DNA of 64,000 nucleotides from an uncultured Gilliamella sp. (GCA_946482005.1 CAMLPV010000003.1:1-64000); one strand, 5' to 3'. Counted from the first letter of the stretch, positions 47,008 to 57,368 are shown. Program-made: numbers and translations. Notes: a model not told the origin generated them from the sequence alone.

Positions 47008-48234
47008 TTACTTTGTAGATTGTTTATAATTAAAGGTAAAATAAAAAACCAAACCTAAAATTAACGCGTAAGCCGCAAAAATTAACCAAATCGACTGCCA
47101 ATCTTTTAAGCCTTCATGGGTATTGAAATCAACTACAAAACCACTAATAAATGAACCAATAATTGCTCCAATGCCATTAACCATCGTCATAAATAGCCCT
47201 TGGGCACTGGCACGAATATTAGCACTTACTTCTTTTTCGATAAAAATAGAACCTGAAATATTAAAGAAGTCAAAAGCACAACCATAAACAATCATTGATA
47301 ACATCAATAATACAAAACCAAATGGAGTTGGATCACCATAGGCAAAAAAGCCAAATCTCAGTGTCCAAGCTATTAAGCTTATCATTATGACCTTTTTAAT
47401 GCCAAATTTTTTGAGAAAAAATGGGATTGTCAAAATGAAGGCAACTTCAGCCATTTGTGAGACAGATAATAATATCGCTGGATGTTGCACAATGATACTA
47501 TCTTGAAATTCGGGAATCTTACCAAAATCTTTTAAAAATGCACCACCGAAGGTATTGGTAATTTGTAATATGGCACCTAATAACATCGAAAAGAGAAAAA
47601 ATATCGACATTACCGGCTTTTTAAATAATACAAGCGCATCTAAGCCTAAACGTGAGATCCATGATTGCTGTTGATTGCGGTTTATTTTAATGTCAGGTAA
47701 GGTTGCACTATAGATAACCAAAATCACCGACGCACCACAAGCAATATAGAGTTGAGCATTGCTTATATCGAATTTAAGTAAGCTGATCGTCCACATAGCG
47801 ATAATAAAGCCGACTGTTCCAAATACCCGAATTTTTGGAAAAACGCTAACAGAGTCTAAATGACTATGTTCCAAACAGTGATAACTTATTGAATTAGATA
47901 AAGCAATGGTTGGCATAAATGCCATCGCATTGATTAACATCAACCAATATAAATGATTAGGTGTGGTTGCGGAGGCTGCATAAAACAGTGCAATAGCACA
48001 AACAGCATGACAAAGCATAAACAGATATTTGGGTGGAATAAATTTATCCGCAATAATGCCGATAATAAACGGCATAACTAATGCTGCAAAACCTTTTGTA
48101 CTATACACTAATCCGACTTCGGCGCCAGAAAAATGCAACGTATTAATTAAATAAATACCAAACGTCGTCAGCCAGCTTCCCCAGATAAAATATTGGAAAA
48201 ACATCATGACTTGTAATCTATGTTTCATGTTCAT
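47008..48234 (-). CDS. xapB: MFS nucleoside transporter, XapB/NupG family
   Basis: Proton-linked nucleoside importer of the inner membrane, 408 residues, twelve predicted helices. It aligns closely with E. coli XapB (xanthosine permease): FQYFIWGSWL near the start, GLVYSTKGFAALVMPFIIGIIADK, NAMAFMPTIALSNSISY, RVFGTVGFI, QITNTFGGAFLKDF, RFGFFAYGDP and FDFFNISGSIFIEKEV. It lies 55 bases downstream of a purine nucleoside phosphorylase gene, so uptake and phosphorolysis are co-encoded. Xanthosine specificity is not proven; NupG-type breadth is possible. Confidence 0.87.
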   Translation of the reverse strand: MNMKHRLQVMMFFQYFIWGSWLTTFGIYLINTLHFSGAEVGLVYSTKGFAALVMPFIIGIIADKFIPPKYLFMLCHAVCAIALFYAASATTPNHLYWLMLINAMAFMPTIALSNSISYHCLEHSHLDSVSVFPKIRVFGTVGFIIAMWTISLLKFDISNAQLYIACGASVILVIYSATLPDIKINRNQQQSWISRLGLDALVLFKKPVMSIFFLFSMLLGAILQITNTFGGAFLKDFGKIPEFQDSIIVQHPAILLSVSQMAEVAFILTIPFFLKKFGIKKVIMISLIAWTLRFGFFAYGDPTPFGFVLLMLSMIVYGCAFDFFNISGSIFIEKEVSANIRASAQGLFMTMVNGIGAIIGSFISGFVVDFNTHEGLKDWQSIWLIFAAYALILGLVFYFTFNYKQSTK

Positions 48235-48289
48235 TATTTATATCCAAAATAACGTGAACTGTTTAGATGAAATTTTAAAAAATTACCAA

Positions 48290-49108
48290 TTAAAAACGGG
48301 CAATTGTTTTAGTAATCAATTTTAAGAAGGTTGATTTAACACGCTCAGCTGTTTCAATCACTTCTTCATGCCCTAATGGTTGATCTAAAATGCCACAAGC
48401 CATATTAGTCAGACACGAAATACCAATAGTTTTGATGCCAGAATGATGAGCAATAATGGCCTCAGGAACAGTAGACATACCAACTGCGTCAGCACCTAAA
48501 GTACGGATCATTCTAATTTCAGCTGGAGTTTCATAAGTTGGGCCAGTCCACCAAGCATAAACACCTTGTTGTAAAGTGATGTTGAGCTCTTTAGCCACTT
48601 CGCTAACAATTGCTCTTAATGGTTTGTTATAAACTTCACTTACGTCCAAAAAGCGTACGCCTAATTCCGGATTATTCGGTCCCATTAATGGGTTATTAGC
48701 GGTTAAATTAATGTGATCGGTAATAATCATCAAATCACCTGGTTTAAAGCTGGTGTTGACTGCACCACAGGCATTGGTAATGATGAGTTTTTCAACACCA
48801 AGCATTTTCATCACTCGCACCGGGAAGGTAACTTGATCTAATGAAAAACCTTCATAATAATGGAAACGACCTTTCATCGCGACGACTGTTTTATCACCAG
48901 ATTGACCAATCACTAATTCATTCGCATGGCCAACCGCAGCGGATTTGGCAAAGTGAGGAATATTGTCATAAGGAATATGAACTGCGTCTTCAAGAGTATC
49001 GGCGAAAGGGCCCAATCCTGATCCAAGTATAATCCCGATTGTCGGTTTTTTGTCGGTTTGTTGTTGAATATAGTTCACTGCTTGTTGTATATCGGCTGTA
49101 TGATGCAT
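48290..49108 (-). CDS. Purine nucleoside phosphorylase (PNP-I, PunA/PupG type)
   Basis: Trimeric-type phosphorylase that splits 6-oxopurine nucleosides into base and ribose/deoxyribose 1-phosphate. Of 272 residues. Seen: ILGSGLGPFAD (phosphate loop), MKGRFHYYEG, TNACGAVN, GPTYETPAEIRM (Glu193), AVGMSTVPE with Met211 and SCLTNMACG with Asn235, which selects 6-oxopurines. It resembles Bacillus PupG more than E. coli XapA, although its partner transporter is XapB-like. Two tryptophans (186-187) precede the TGP motif where smaller residues are usual. A GGATAG ribosome site precedes the ATG. Confidence 0.88.
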   Translation of the reverse strand: MHHTADIQQAVNYIQQQTDKKPTIGIILGSGLGPFADTLEDAVHIPYDNIPHFAKSAAVGHANELVIGQSGDKTVVAMKGRFHYYEGFSLDQVTFPVRVMKMLGVEKLIITNACGAVNTSFKPGDLMIITDHINLTANNPLMGPNNPELGVRFLDVSEVYNKPLRAIVSEVAKELNITLQQGVYAWWTGPTYETPAEIRMIRTLGADAVGMSTVPEAIIAHHSGIKTIGISCLTNMACGILDQPLGHEEVIETAERVKSTFLKLITKTIARF

Positions 49109-49349
49109 GACGCTATCCTTTCAAATTTTAGTAAAAACTTAATTGATCATAATTAGAAAAAGATCACATAATATATAATAAAAACAAAGTTGTTCTTATT
49201 TTGGGGGTATATTATGATGATCTTCGACCAATAAAGAAAGACGTGAGATGAGATATCTTAGATGAAATAAGGTAATATATTGTTTTTATTAAAATAATCA
49301 ATAAATTATTTCAACCATTTTTTGACTAATTTAACTGAAAAATCGCTTA

Positions 49350-50159
49350 TTATTCGACAATACGTTCACCATTCGAATAAATAACTCCTTGAGTACCTCT
49401 AAAAAATCCCACTAATGTTAATTGGCTCTGTTTAGCTTGTTCAATCGCCATTGAAGTTGCTGCTGAAACCGCAAAGAGTATTTCGACACCGCAACGAGCC
49501 GTTTTTTGCACCATTTCATAGCTAGCTCTACTTGAAACCAGAATGATACCTTTTATATTTTGATTAAGTTTTTGTTGTAACTCGGCGCGATAACCTAATA
49601 ATTTATCTAAAGCGACATGCCTACCCACATCTTCAAATCCAGCAATAAAATTACCGTTCAAATCTAACCATACGGCAGCATGCGTACAACCAGTTTGTCC
49701 TCCTACCATCTGGACTTGGGTTAAATAATTAAGTGATTGATGAAAATCAGATAGCTGAATTTTATCGCTTAATGCCAGCGAAGGAATAAACTGACAAACT
49801 TGCTCAATCTGTTGGCTACCACAAATACCACAGCCGGTTCTACCAGTTAAATTTCGGCGTTTTTCTTTTAATTGCATAAAACGTCGCGAAGAGAGTTCAA
49901 TATGCACTTCAATGCCTTGTTCACCATCGATAATATCAATGCCATAAATTTCGTTAACCGACTCGATAATATTTTCAGTTAACGAAAAACCAATAGCGAA
50001 ATAATTAAGATCTTTAGGGGTTGCCATCATCACCACGTGAGAAACACCGTTATAAATTAGTGCAACTGGTCTTTCGATTGCGACAGTATCTTCTTGTAAT
50101 GGTTGTAACTGACCATGTCTAAATTTATGCACATTACATTTTTCAATCCCTACAGTCAT
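49350..50159 (-). CDS. fdhD: Formate dehydrogenase accessory sulfurtransferase FdhD
   Basis: Transfers sulphur from IscS to the molybdenum cofactor for formate dehydrogenases. 269 residues (E. coli 277). It contains TGRTGCGICGSQQIE with the functional Cys pair, HAAVWLDLNGNFIAGFEDVGRHVALDKLLG and SSRASYEMVQKTARCGVEILFAVSAATSMAIE, all characteristic. No formate dehydrogenase genes are in the window, but the molybdate locus at 31-35 kb fits a genome with molybdoenzymes. Confidence 0.94.
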   Translation of the reverse strand: MTVGIEKCNVHKFRHGQLQPLQEDTVAIERPVALIYNGVSHVVMMATPKDLNYFAIGFSLTENIIESVNEIYGIDIIDGEQGIEVHIELSSRRFMQLKEKRRNLTGRTGCGICGSQQIEQVCQFIPSLALSDKIQLSDFHQSLNYLTQVQMVGGQTGCTHAAVWLDLNGNFIAGFEDVGRHVALDKLLGYRAELQQKLNQNIKGIILVSSRASYEMVQKTARCGVEILFAVSAATSMAIEQAKQSQLTLVGFFRGTQGVIYSNGERIVE

Positions 50160-50309
50160 GATTTATCTCTTAGCTATTAACTGACTTAATTTTCAGTATA
50201 TTAACTGAGGTTAGTATTAATAAAAAGCCTAACATGTAGACTTATTACTTTTGTTAGTTTCTACCAATGATTAGGCAGGTTAGAACTATACGGCAGTTGT
50301 TGTGTTAGA

Positions 50310-50876
50310 ATGAACTATTCTAAAAAGATAACAGCAAGCAAATTTATGTCATTAAATGAAATCACGCATACTATTATGCAATTTATTGAACACCATCAAG
50401 CGTGGGCATTGCCAATTATTTTTTTATTAGCATTTGGCGAATCATTGGCAATCATCTCATTATTGGTTCCTGCCACCGCAATTATATTGGCGGCTGGGGC
50501 ATTGGTGGGAACAGGGGTGATCTCGTTTATTCCAGTTTTGATTGCCGCATCATTAGGTGCAATTATTGGTGATTTTCTCTCATATTGGTTAGGTAAACAT
50601 TATCACCAACAGGTAATCTCTTCCTGGCCTTTAAATAAATATCCTAAAATGATATTTCGTGCAGAACAATTCTTCCAGCGATATGGTACATTCGGCGTGT
50701 TTATTGGGCGATTCTTCGGACCTTTGCGAGCAGTTGTGCCATTAATTGCTGGTGCGATGCATATGCCGACAACAAAATTCAATCTAGCTAATATTGCTTC
50801 AGCACCAATCTGGGCATTTGTGTTATTGGCACCCGGCGCATTTGGGGTGCCATGGTTAGAAACCTTATTTGGTTAA
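50310..50876 (+). CDS. DedA-family membrane protein
   Basis: Small inner-membrane protein of the DedA/VTT family, linked to undecaprenyl-phosphate or lipid recycling and proton balance. 188 residues. Seen: FGESLAIISLLVPATAIILAAGALVG, GAIIGDFLSYWLGKHY, then GRFFGPLRAVVPLIAGAMHM with the conserved Arg residues of the family. It is near E. coli YabI/YohD in length but cannot be assigned to one. The start could also be ATG 50346. Its stop overlaps the convergent mscM stop by 4 bases. Confidence 0.82.
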   Translation: MNYSKKITASKFMSLNEITHTIMQFIEHHQAWALPIIFLLAFGESLAIISLLVPATAIILAAGALVGTGVISFIPVLIAASLGAIIGDFLSYWLGKHYHQQVISSWPLNKYPKMIFRAEQFFQRYGTFGVFIGRFFGPLRAVVPLIAGAMHMPTTKFNLANIASAPIWAFVLLAPGAFGVPWLETLFG

Positions 50877-53491
50877 ATGGTACCAATAGTATAACTACGA
50901 CGCCCACTTTTACGCCCCAGTGCTTCTAAATTGGTTTGTAAAGGTGGGAATGGCAACGTCAAATCATGTTGACGATAAGCATCAAGAATCAATTTATGTA
51001 TTGCACTACGTAGTTTCATACGATGTCCCATTTCGGCGGCAAATAATCGCAGTTCAAATAGTTGGATACCTTCTTGAATATCAACTAAAAAGACTTGCGG
51101 TTCAGGATCGCTAAGAACATATTCACACTCCTGAGACGCTTGTTGCAATAGTTTTATCACCAATTCACTATCGGCATCAATTGTAGCGGGTATGGTTAGC
51201 ACAATACGAGTGATTGAGTCGGATAGCGACCAGTTTACTAATTGTTCAGTAATAAACGCTTTATTTGGCATGACAATTTCTTTTCTGTCCCAATCAACAA
51301 TAGTTATTGCCCGAGTATTAATTTTGGTAATGTTACCGGTTAAGTCGCGAATGGTGACGGTATCACCAATCCTAACTGGTTTTTCAAACAAGATAATTAA
51401 ACCAGAAATAAAGTTAGCAAAAATCTCTTGTAAACCAAAACCCAAACCAACACCTAACGCTGCGATTAACCATTGAATTTTTGCCCAATCAATACCAATA
51501 AACGAAAAAGCAATCATACAACCTATCATTAATATAATGTATTTAGAAACCGTTGAAATGGCATAGCCGGTACCATGTGCTAAGTCTAGATGTTGTAAAA
51601 TGCCTAATTCAAGTAGCGCCGGCAAGTTTTTTACTAACTGAATCGTGATGGTCATAACTAAAATAGCAATACAGACAGAACCTAGGGTTATATATTGTTC
51701 AATCTCATTACCATTAATGATAGTACTTGTTCCCCAGAGCTTAATGTTATTCATAAAGGCAAAAGCGGAATGAAGTTCAGACCAAAGTAAAATCATACTA
51801 ATTAACGCAATTAGCATAATAATTGATCGGACTAATTGTAATGACTGAGCACTAATGACATCTAAATCGATAATCGGCTCATCCACATTTTCGTTCATGG
51901 ATGTGAGATCTTCTTCAATTCCTTTAGCGCGCTGCATACGTTCTAATCGGCGTTGTTTAGTTCGTTCAAATTCAATTCGTCGTTTTTGTATCCACATCCA
52001 ACGACGTATCATAAAATAAATGACTAACAAACCAAACCAGATAACGACCGAAGCCTCTAATCTTCCTAATAAGACTTCAGCTGTCGACAAATACCCTAAA
52101 CAAGCAGCAATAATCGCTAACCAAGGGGCACTTAACAATACAAACCAGAGAATATGACTTAATAAATTATCACCGGAGCCTTTTTTATCAATATAAAGCG
52201 GCACACCGGCACGATGAATTGAGTTAGTCATAAATACCAACGCAAAACAGAGAACAATAAATGCAGCTCTGCCTATAGTGGCGGCAAATTGCCGATTATT
52301 GAACTGATCAAAGCTCATCACCACCACGACTAAAGGAATTACCACCCAAACCGACAATCGATAATATTTCATGGCTTGGCGAACGTTTTGCTTTGACCAA
52401 CCAAAATGAGTAATAAATAACCCGTTTTGTGAAGCAAAATGTGCCGTGATAATAAAAACCCATAAAACTGGTGCAGCGGCATTAACGCCGTAGCCTAACG
52501 CCACGGCGACCGGATAATCCCAGTTAATTTGTAGCGCAAATCCTAATGCTGCCCATAAAATAGGAACGGGTAATGCCATGATTAATGAAAAAATAATTAC
52601 TTTCAAGGTAAGTGCATAGCTATCTTGGGTGACTTTACCGACTCGAGTAGCGGATTTATTTAAGAAAGCATTATATTTGCCGCGCATTTTTAATTGTACA
52701 AAGACAAACAATAATGAGAGTACTAAGAAAAATAGCGGTTTTGGCGCACTAAGCACTTCAACGCCAGCATTATAAAGTTGTGACAGCGTATCGATTGAAA
52801 AAGTGACGAAAACTACATCCTTGACCAAATCTAACAGGAAGCTTAGTGAAATCGGATTAACATCCGCCACCCAGAAAAAGTAACGGTGCGCAGCATCATT
52901 AACCTCATCAATTGCATTGGTTAATTGCTTATTAGATATTTTTAATTTAGTTAGCTCAAGAATGGTGGTATCAATACCCGAAATCAATGTTTTGAGTAGC
53001 TCACCTTGTTCTCTTATTAAGCGTCGATATTGACTAGCGGTTTTTAAATTATTCAAATTACCAGATAATACGGGGTAATTGTCTAAACCTGCTAAAGTAT
53101 TGGAGTAATTAAGTTGTTGGACTTTGGCTTCGGCAATTTCAGCATCGAGTGGTTGGGATTTGGGTTTTTCTGGTAAGCGTAATAACTGTTGGCGCAGGGT
53201 TTCGCCTAAAGCAGTTGAAAAACTCAACCACTCGCCTTGCTCAGCAAGTGTTGCGAGTGTATTTTGAACATGTGAAATTTGGGTATTAATATTATTTTGT
53301 TCATTAACGATGCTGGTTAAATGAGCTTTTTGATACTCCATATTTTGACGCAGATCTTCATTTTTCTCATTCAGCTTAGTAATGGCTTCGGTAAGCTGGT
53401 CTTCATTATCAATGTTGAGAATTGACTCTTCAGCAAAAGCAAAGCAAGACAGGAGTAGTAATATCCCAGCCAAATAACCGCGCAACAACAT
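50873..53491 (-). CDS. mscM: MscK/MscM-type mechanosensitive channel, short form
   Basis: Large MscS-superfamily channel that opens on osmotic down-shock. 872 residues against 1107 in E. coli MscM (YjeP). It has a signal peptide (GILLLLSCFAFA), a coiled periplasmic region (to about residue 215), about eleven membrane helices and the MscS core: GLGFGLQEIFANFISGLIILFEKPVRIGD as pore helix and beta domain, then WDRKEIVMPN. The periplasmic part is roughly 200 residues shorter than in E. coli. The call as MscM rests on its place directly after psd, as in E. coli. Confidence 0.85.
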   Translation of the reverse strand: MLLRGYLAGILLLLSCFAFAEESILNIDNEDQLTEAITKLNEKNEDLRQNMEYQKAHLTSIVNEQNNINTQISHVQNTLATLAEQGEWLSFSTALGETLRQQLLRLPEKPKSQPLDAEIAEAKVQQLNYSNTLAGLDNYPVLSGNLNNLKTASQYRRLIREQGELLKTLISGIDTTILELTKLKISNKQLTNAIDEVNDAAHRYFFWVADVNPISLSFLLDLVKDVVFVTFSIDTLSQLYNAGVEVLSAPKPLFFLVLSLLFVFVQLKMRGKYNAFLNKSATRVGKVTQDSYALTLKVIIFSLIMALPVPILWAALGFALQINWDYPVAVALGYGVNAAAPVLWVFIITAHFASQNGLFITHFGWSKQNVRQAMKYYRLSVWVVIPLVVVVMSFDQFNNRQFAATIGRAAFIVLCFALVFMTNSIHRAGVPLYIDKKGSGDNLLSHILWFVLLSAPWLAIIAACLGYLSTAEVLLGRLEASVVIWFGLLVIYFMIRRWMWIQKRRIEFERTKQRRLERMQRAKGIEEDLTSMNENVDEPIIDLDVISAQSLQLVRSIIMLIALISMILLWSELHSAFAFMNNIKLWGTSTIINGNEIEQYITLGSVCIAILVMTITIQLVKNLPALLELGILQHLDLAHGTGYAISTVSKYIILMIGCMIAFSFIGIDWAKIQWLIAALGVGLGFGLQEIFANFISGLIILFEKPVRIGDTVTIRDLTGNITKINTRAITIVDWDRKEIVMPNKAFITEQLVNWSLSDSITRIVLTIPATIDADSELVIKLLQQASQECEYVLSDPEPQVFLVDIQEGIQLFELRLFAAEMGHRMKLRSAIHKLILDAYRQHDLTLPFPPLQTNLEALGRKSGRRSYTIGTI

Positions 53492-53495
53492 AAAG

Positions 53496-54344
53496 TTAGA
53501 TCCTTTCAGCTAATTTTTGACCTACACGAGTAACGTCACCAAGTTTAAGATGGTTATCAAATTCAATTGCATTTGAAGCAAACAACGTAATAACGGTTGA
53601 CCCTAATTTAAAGCAACCCATATCTTCACCTTTAGCTAATTTGACATTACCTGCATAAGTCCAACGCTTCATCACACCGTCACGAGGTGGAGTAATAACA
53701 CCTTCCCATTTTAATTCAATACTCCCCACGATGGTTGCCCCAACCATAATTTGCACCATTGGGCCAAATGCAGTTTCAAATAGACAAATTACCCGTTCAT
53801 TTCTGGCAAAAATATTAGGTATACTTTCGGTAGTTGCTTTATTAACCGAAAATAACGAACCAGGAACATAAATCATTTCCCGCAATATACCATCGCAAGG
53901 CATATGAAAACGATGATAATTTTTCGGTGATAAATAGGTGGTCGCAAAAGATCCATCTTTAAAAAATTTAATCATATCTGGATGGCAAGCAAGCAGCGCT
54001 TCTAGTGAGTAAAAATGCCCTTTAGCTTGTAAAAGTAGATTATCCTGAATATGACCAAATTGACTAAGTACGCCATCTGCCGGCATTACGATACTATTTG
54101 CCGCGTCATCAATTGGACGCGCATCAGCTTTTAGCTCACGAGCAAAAAAGTCATTAAACGTCTTATACTCTTTAGCGTCGGTTAACTTAGCTTCGTTCAA
54201 ATCGATCTTATATAATTTACAAAAACCGATAATCATCCAAGTTGTGACTCTGCCCAAACGTTTATTAGCTAACCAACCGAATAGGCTAGTTAATAACTGT
54301 TTCGGAAGAAGATACTGAATAATTGCTTTTAACTGATTTAACAT
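53496..54344 (-). CDS. psd: Phosphatidylserine decarboxylase proenzyme
   Basis: Makes phosphatidylethanolamine from phosphatidylserine at the inner membrane. 282 residues. The self-cleavage site LGST is in [11 protein letters not shown]; the Ser becomes the pyruvoyl group. Catalytic-triad landmarks are [19 protein letters not shown] and [11 protein letters not shown]. It lacks the ~35-residue acidic tail of the E. coli enzyme (322 residues), which is not conserved. Precedes mscM by 4 bases. Confidence 0.95.
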   Translation of the reverse strand: MLNQLKAIIQYLLPKQLLTSLFGWLANKRLGRVTTWMIIGFCKLYKIDLNEAKLTDAKEYKTFNDFFARELKADARPIDDAANSIVMPADGVLSQFGHIQDNLLLQAKGHFYSLEALLACHPDMIKFFKDGSFATTYLSPKNYHRFHMPCDGILREMIYVPGSLFSVNKATTESIPNIFARNERVICLFETAFGPMVQIMVGATIVGSIELKWEGVITPPRDGVMKRWTYAGNVKLAKGEDMGCFKLGSTVITLFASNAIEFDNHLKLGDVTRVGQKLAERI

Positions 54345-54429
54345 AGATAGCTCTCAATTTATTTTTTAAATAAGGCATTATATCAATATTTAGTCTGAAA
54401 GTATAAACAACCCAACCTTATTCTCATTT

Positions 54430-54445
54430 TGTGGCAAAGATCACA
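54430..54445. promoter_or_regulatory. CRP site upstream of rhaB
   Basis: TGTGGCAAAGATCACA fits TGTGA-N6-TCACA with one mismatch. Its centre is about 117 bases before the rhaB start codon, matching the arrangement of E. coli rhaBAD where CRP and RhaS act together. Confidence 0.7.
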
Positions 54446-54554
54446 AGCATTTTAAAAATTTTGCCACACTTATTTAACAATGGCAGTCAATTTAAAGTAT
54501 CTATTCGGTTAGTTCACTAGACTGTCCTCATTAGCAAAAGTGAGGATAGTTATA

Positions 54555-55961
54555 ATGGCAGATAGATATATTGCTGCAATCGATTTAGGCGCATCCAGCG
54601 GCCGAGTCATGTTATCGAGTTATCAATCTCAAACGGCAAAATTAACCCTAATTGAGATACATCGATTCAGTAATGGATATAAAAGTGATGGTAAAAACTT
54701 CTGTTGGGATTTGCTTTACTTAGAACAAGAAATCATTACAGGATTAAACAAAATTAGCCAACAAGGTATCAAACTCGACAGTATTGGTATTGATACTTGG
54801 GGCGTCGATTATGTGTTGCTTGATAAACAAGGTCAAATTGTTGGGCCTACTTACTCATATCGAGATCATCGTACTGACAATATTATGTCAAAAGTACAAG
54901 CTGACATTGGCTTAGAAAATATTTATCAAAAAACTGGTATCCAATTTTTAACCTTCAATACACTTTATCAACTCAAAGCTATGATGCTTGAATCACCGCA
55001 ATGGTTATCACAAGTGACGGATTTTGTCATGGTTGCTGATTATTTAATTTATCGCTTAACTGGGGTATTAAATCGTGAATACACCAATGCAACCACCACT
55101 CAACTGGTCAATGTTGTCACTCAGGATTGGGACAAAGATCTGCTCGATTATCTCGGTATACCGCGTAAATGGTTTGGTGATATCAGTATGCCCGGAAATC
55201 AAGTTGGTTATTGGCAAAGTGCCAAAGGCGATCGTATACCGGTAATTGCTGTTGCTAGCCATGATACCGCTAGTGCAGTTATTGCTACGCCAATGATGGA
55301 TGAACATAGTGCTTACTTATGTTCAGGTACTTGGTCATTAATGGGATTGGAGGCGAAACAACCACTGACAGGTGAACAAGCATTAAAAGCCAATATTACT
55401 AATGAAGGTGGGGTAGAGGGTAATTATCGAGTATTAAAAAACATTATGGGATTGTGGCTATTCCAACGTGTTTGTGCTGAAAATAACATCAAAGATATTA
55501 CTGATTTAATCGCATCAGCAAAACAAGAACCACCTTCTGTTTTTCTGATTAATCCTAATGATCCAAGGTTTTTAAATCCAGACGTGATGACAGAAACCAT
55601 TAAACAAGTCTGTTTAGAAAACAGTGGTCAAGTTCCTAAAACCTTATCCCAGTTAGTCAGATGTATTTTTGACAGTCTCGCTCACTTATATCGAGACGTA
55701 TTATACGAGTTATCGACACTCAGTGGTAAATCAATCAACACATTACACATTGTTGGAGGAGGTTGTCAAAACGCTTTTTTAAACCAGTTATGTGCGGACT
55801 TATGTAATGTCAATGTTAGTGCCGGACCGATTGAATCATCAGCATTAGGTAATGTCGGTTATCAGTTAATTTCCTTAGGTGAAGTTGCTGATGTTAACGC
55901 ATTAAGACAGCTAATTTCCCAGAATTTTGACAACAAATATTATCAACCAATAAGTAATTAA
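54555..55961 (+). CDS. rhaB: L-rhamnulokinase
   Basis: Phosphorylates L-rhamnulose to L-rhamnulose 1-phosphate. The start at 54555 gives the family N-terminus (AAIDLGASSGRVML) with GAGG upstream; 468 residues. FGGY-family motifs: DSIGIDTWGVDYVLLD, YTNATTTQLVN, SHDTASAV, SGTWSLMG, EGNYRVLKNIMGLWLFQR and HIVGGGCQN. First gene of the rhamnose operon, with a CRP site upstream. No damage seen. Confidence 0.96.
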   Translation: MADRYIAAIDLGASSGRVMLSSYQSQTAKLTLIEIHRFSNGYKSDGKNFCWDLLYLEQEIITGLNKISQQGIKLDSIGIDTWGVDYVLLDKQGQIVGPTYSYRDHRTDNIMSKVQADIGLENIYQKTGIQFLTFNTLYQLKAMMLESPQWLSQVTDFVMVADYLIYRLTGVLNREYTNATTTQLVNVVTQDWDKDLLDYLGIPRKWFGDISMPGNQVGYWQSAKGDRIPVIAVASHDTASAVIATPMMDEHSAYLCSGTWSLMGLEAKQPLTGEQALKANITNEGGVEGNYRVLKNIMGLWLFQRVCAENNIKDITDLIASAKQEPPSVFLINPNDPRFLNPDVMTETIKQVCLENSGQVPKTLSQLVRCIFDSLAHLYRDVLYELSTLSGKSINTLHIVGGGCQNAFLNQLCADLCNVNVSAGPIESSALGNVGYQLISLGEVADVNALRQLISQNFDNKYYQPISN

Positions 55962-56003
55962 CCAATTAATTGAAAAAATTTTATATTTAGTAAGGAGTAT
56001 TCC

Positions 56004-57257
56004 ATGAGCACAATTGAAAATGCCTATCAGATCGCCAAAGCAAGATTTGCTGAAATCGGGGTAGATACCGATGCAGCAATATTCGCAATGGCAAAATTAC
56101 CGATCTCAGTGCACTGTTGGCAAGGAGATGATGTTGCCGGTTTTGAAATGCAAGAGGGCGAATTAACAGGGGGGATCCAAGCAACCGGTAATTATCCGGG
56201 TAAAGCTCGCACTGCCGATGAATTAAGATCAGATTTAGATAAAGCTTTTAGTCTTATTCCTGGCCCGAAACGACTAAATCTACATGCTTCATATTTAGAA
56301 TCTGAGCAAAAAGTCGATCGAAATGAAGTTAAACCTGAACATTTTGCCAATTGGGTCAAATGGGCTAAACAACACCAAATTGGTTTAGATTTCAATCCAA
56401 CTTACTTTTCACATCCTTTAAGTAATGAAGGGACGCTAACGCATATTAATCCAGAAATTCGTCAATTTTGGATAGATCATGGTAAAGCGTGTCGCAAAGT
56501 ATCAGAATATTTTGGTAAAGAATTAGGCACACCATCCGTCATGAATATCTGGTTACCGGATGGCATGAAAGATATTACTGTCGACAAATTTAGTCCAAGA
56601 CAACATTTAGTTGAATCATTGGATCAAATTATCCACGAAAAAATCGATCCTAAATATCATATTGATGCGGTTGAAAGTAAATTATTTGGTATTGGTCTCG
56701 AATCTTATACTGCTGGTTCCAATGAATTTTATCTTGCCTATGCGACCTCACGTAAAACTGCACTATGTTTAGATGCTGGGCATTTCCATCCAACTGAAGT
56801 GATCTCTGACAAAATTTCTGCCGTTATGCCATTTGTTGAACATCTATTACTGCATGTTAGCCGTCCTGTACGTTGGGATAGCGATCATGTGGTACTTTTT
56901 GATGATGAAACGCAAAATATTGCCAGTGAAATCATTCGAAACAAACTATTTGATCGCGTGCATATTGGTCTTGATTTCTTTGATGCTTCCATTAACCGTA
57001 TTGCGGCATGGGTAATTGGTACGCGCAATATGAAAAAATGCCTATTAAAAGCATTATTAGAACCAACCGAAAAATTAAAAAAATATGAACACGATCGTGA
57101 CTTTACCTCACGATTAGCATTACTCGAAGAACAAAAATCACTACCTTGGCAAGCAGTTTGGGATCAGTACTGTTTATTGAATGAAGTCCCTGTTGGCAGT
57201 CGCTGGTTAGATGAAGTTCGTCAATATGAAAAAACAGTTTTAACTAAACGATCATAA
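56004..57257 (+). CDS. rhaA: L-rhamnose isomerase
   Basis: Converts L-rhamnose to L-rhamnulose with divalent metal. 417 residues (E. coli 419). Conserved pieces: [72 protein letters not shown] (metal ligands) and [21 protein letters not shown] precedes the ATG. It is followed within 9 bases by the rhaD remnant. Intact. Confidence 0.97.
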   Translation: MSTIENAYQIAKARFAEIGVDTDAAIFAMAKLPISVHCWQGDDVAGFEMQEGELTGGIQATGNYPGKARTADELRSDLDKAFSLIPGPKRLNLHASYLESEQKVDRNEVKPEHFANWVKWAKQHQIGLDFNPTYFSHPLSNEGTLTHINPEIRQFWIDHGKACRKVSEYFGKELGTPSVMNIWLPDGMKDITVDKFSPRQHLVESLDQIIHEKIDPKYHIDAVESKLFGIGLESYTAGSNEFYLAYATSRKTALCLDAGHFHPTEVISDKISAVMPFVEHLLLHVSRPVRWDSDHVVLFDDETQNIASEIIRNKLFDRVHIGLDFFDASINRIAAWVIGTRNMKKCLLKALLEPTEKLKKYEHDRDFTSRLALLEEQKSLPWQAVWDQYCLLNEVPVGSRWLDEVRQYEKTVLTKRS

Positions 57258-57266
57258 GGAACACAA

Positions 57267-57368
57267 ATGCAACAGATTCTTTGCTCTTGGTTTATAAAAG
57301 GGATGATCAAAGCTACTTATGACATGTGGTTAAAAGGCTGGGATAAGCGGAATGAGACATTTAAATAG
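57267..57368 (+). pseudogene. rhaD: Remnant of rhamnulose-1-phosphate aldolase rhaD (N-terminal 33 codons)
   Basis: A 33-codon frame exactly where rhaD lies in E. coli rhaBAD. Its residues [19 protein letters not shown] and following DKRN match the N-terminus of E. coli RhaD (SWFVQGMIKATTDAWLKGW, DERN). After ASN29 the GGNLT motif that should follow is lost, and the frame ends ETFK then stop. An AAGGA ribosome site still precedes the ATG, so a stub peptide could be made. About 240 residues, including all catalytic and zinc ligands, are missing; only 57 bases separate it from rhaT, which points to a deletion. Confidence 0.85.

Noticed and set aside
49141-49180. Half CRP site (GATCACA) upstream of the purine nucleoside phosphorylase gene
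   Set aside because: Only one half matches at the proper spacing; too weak to report.
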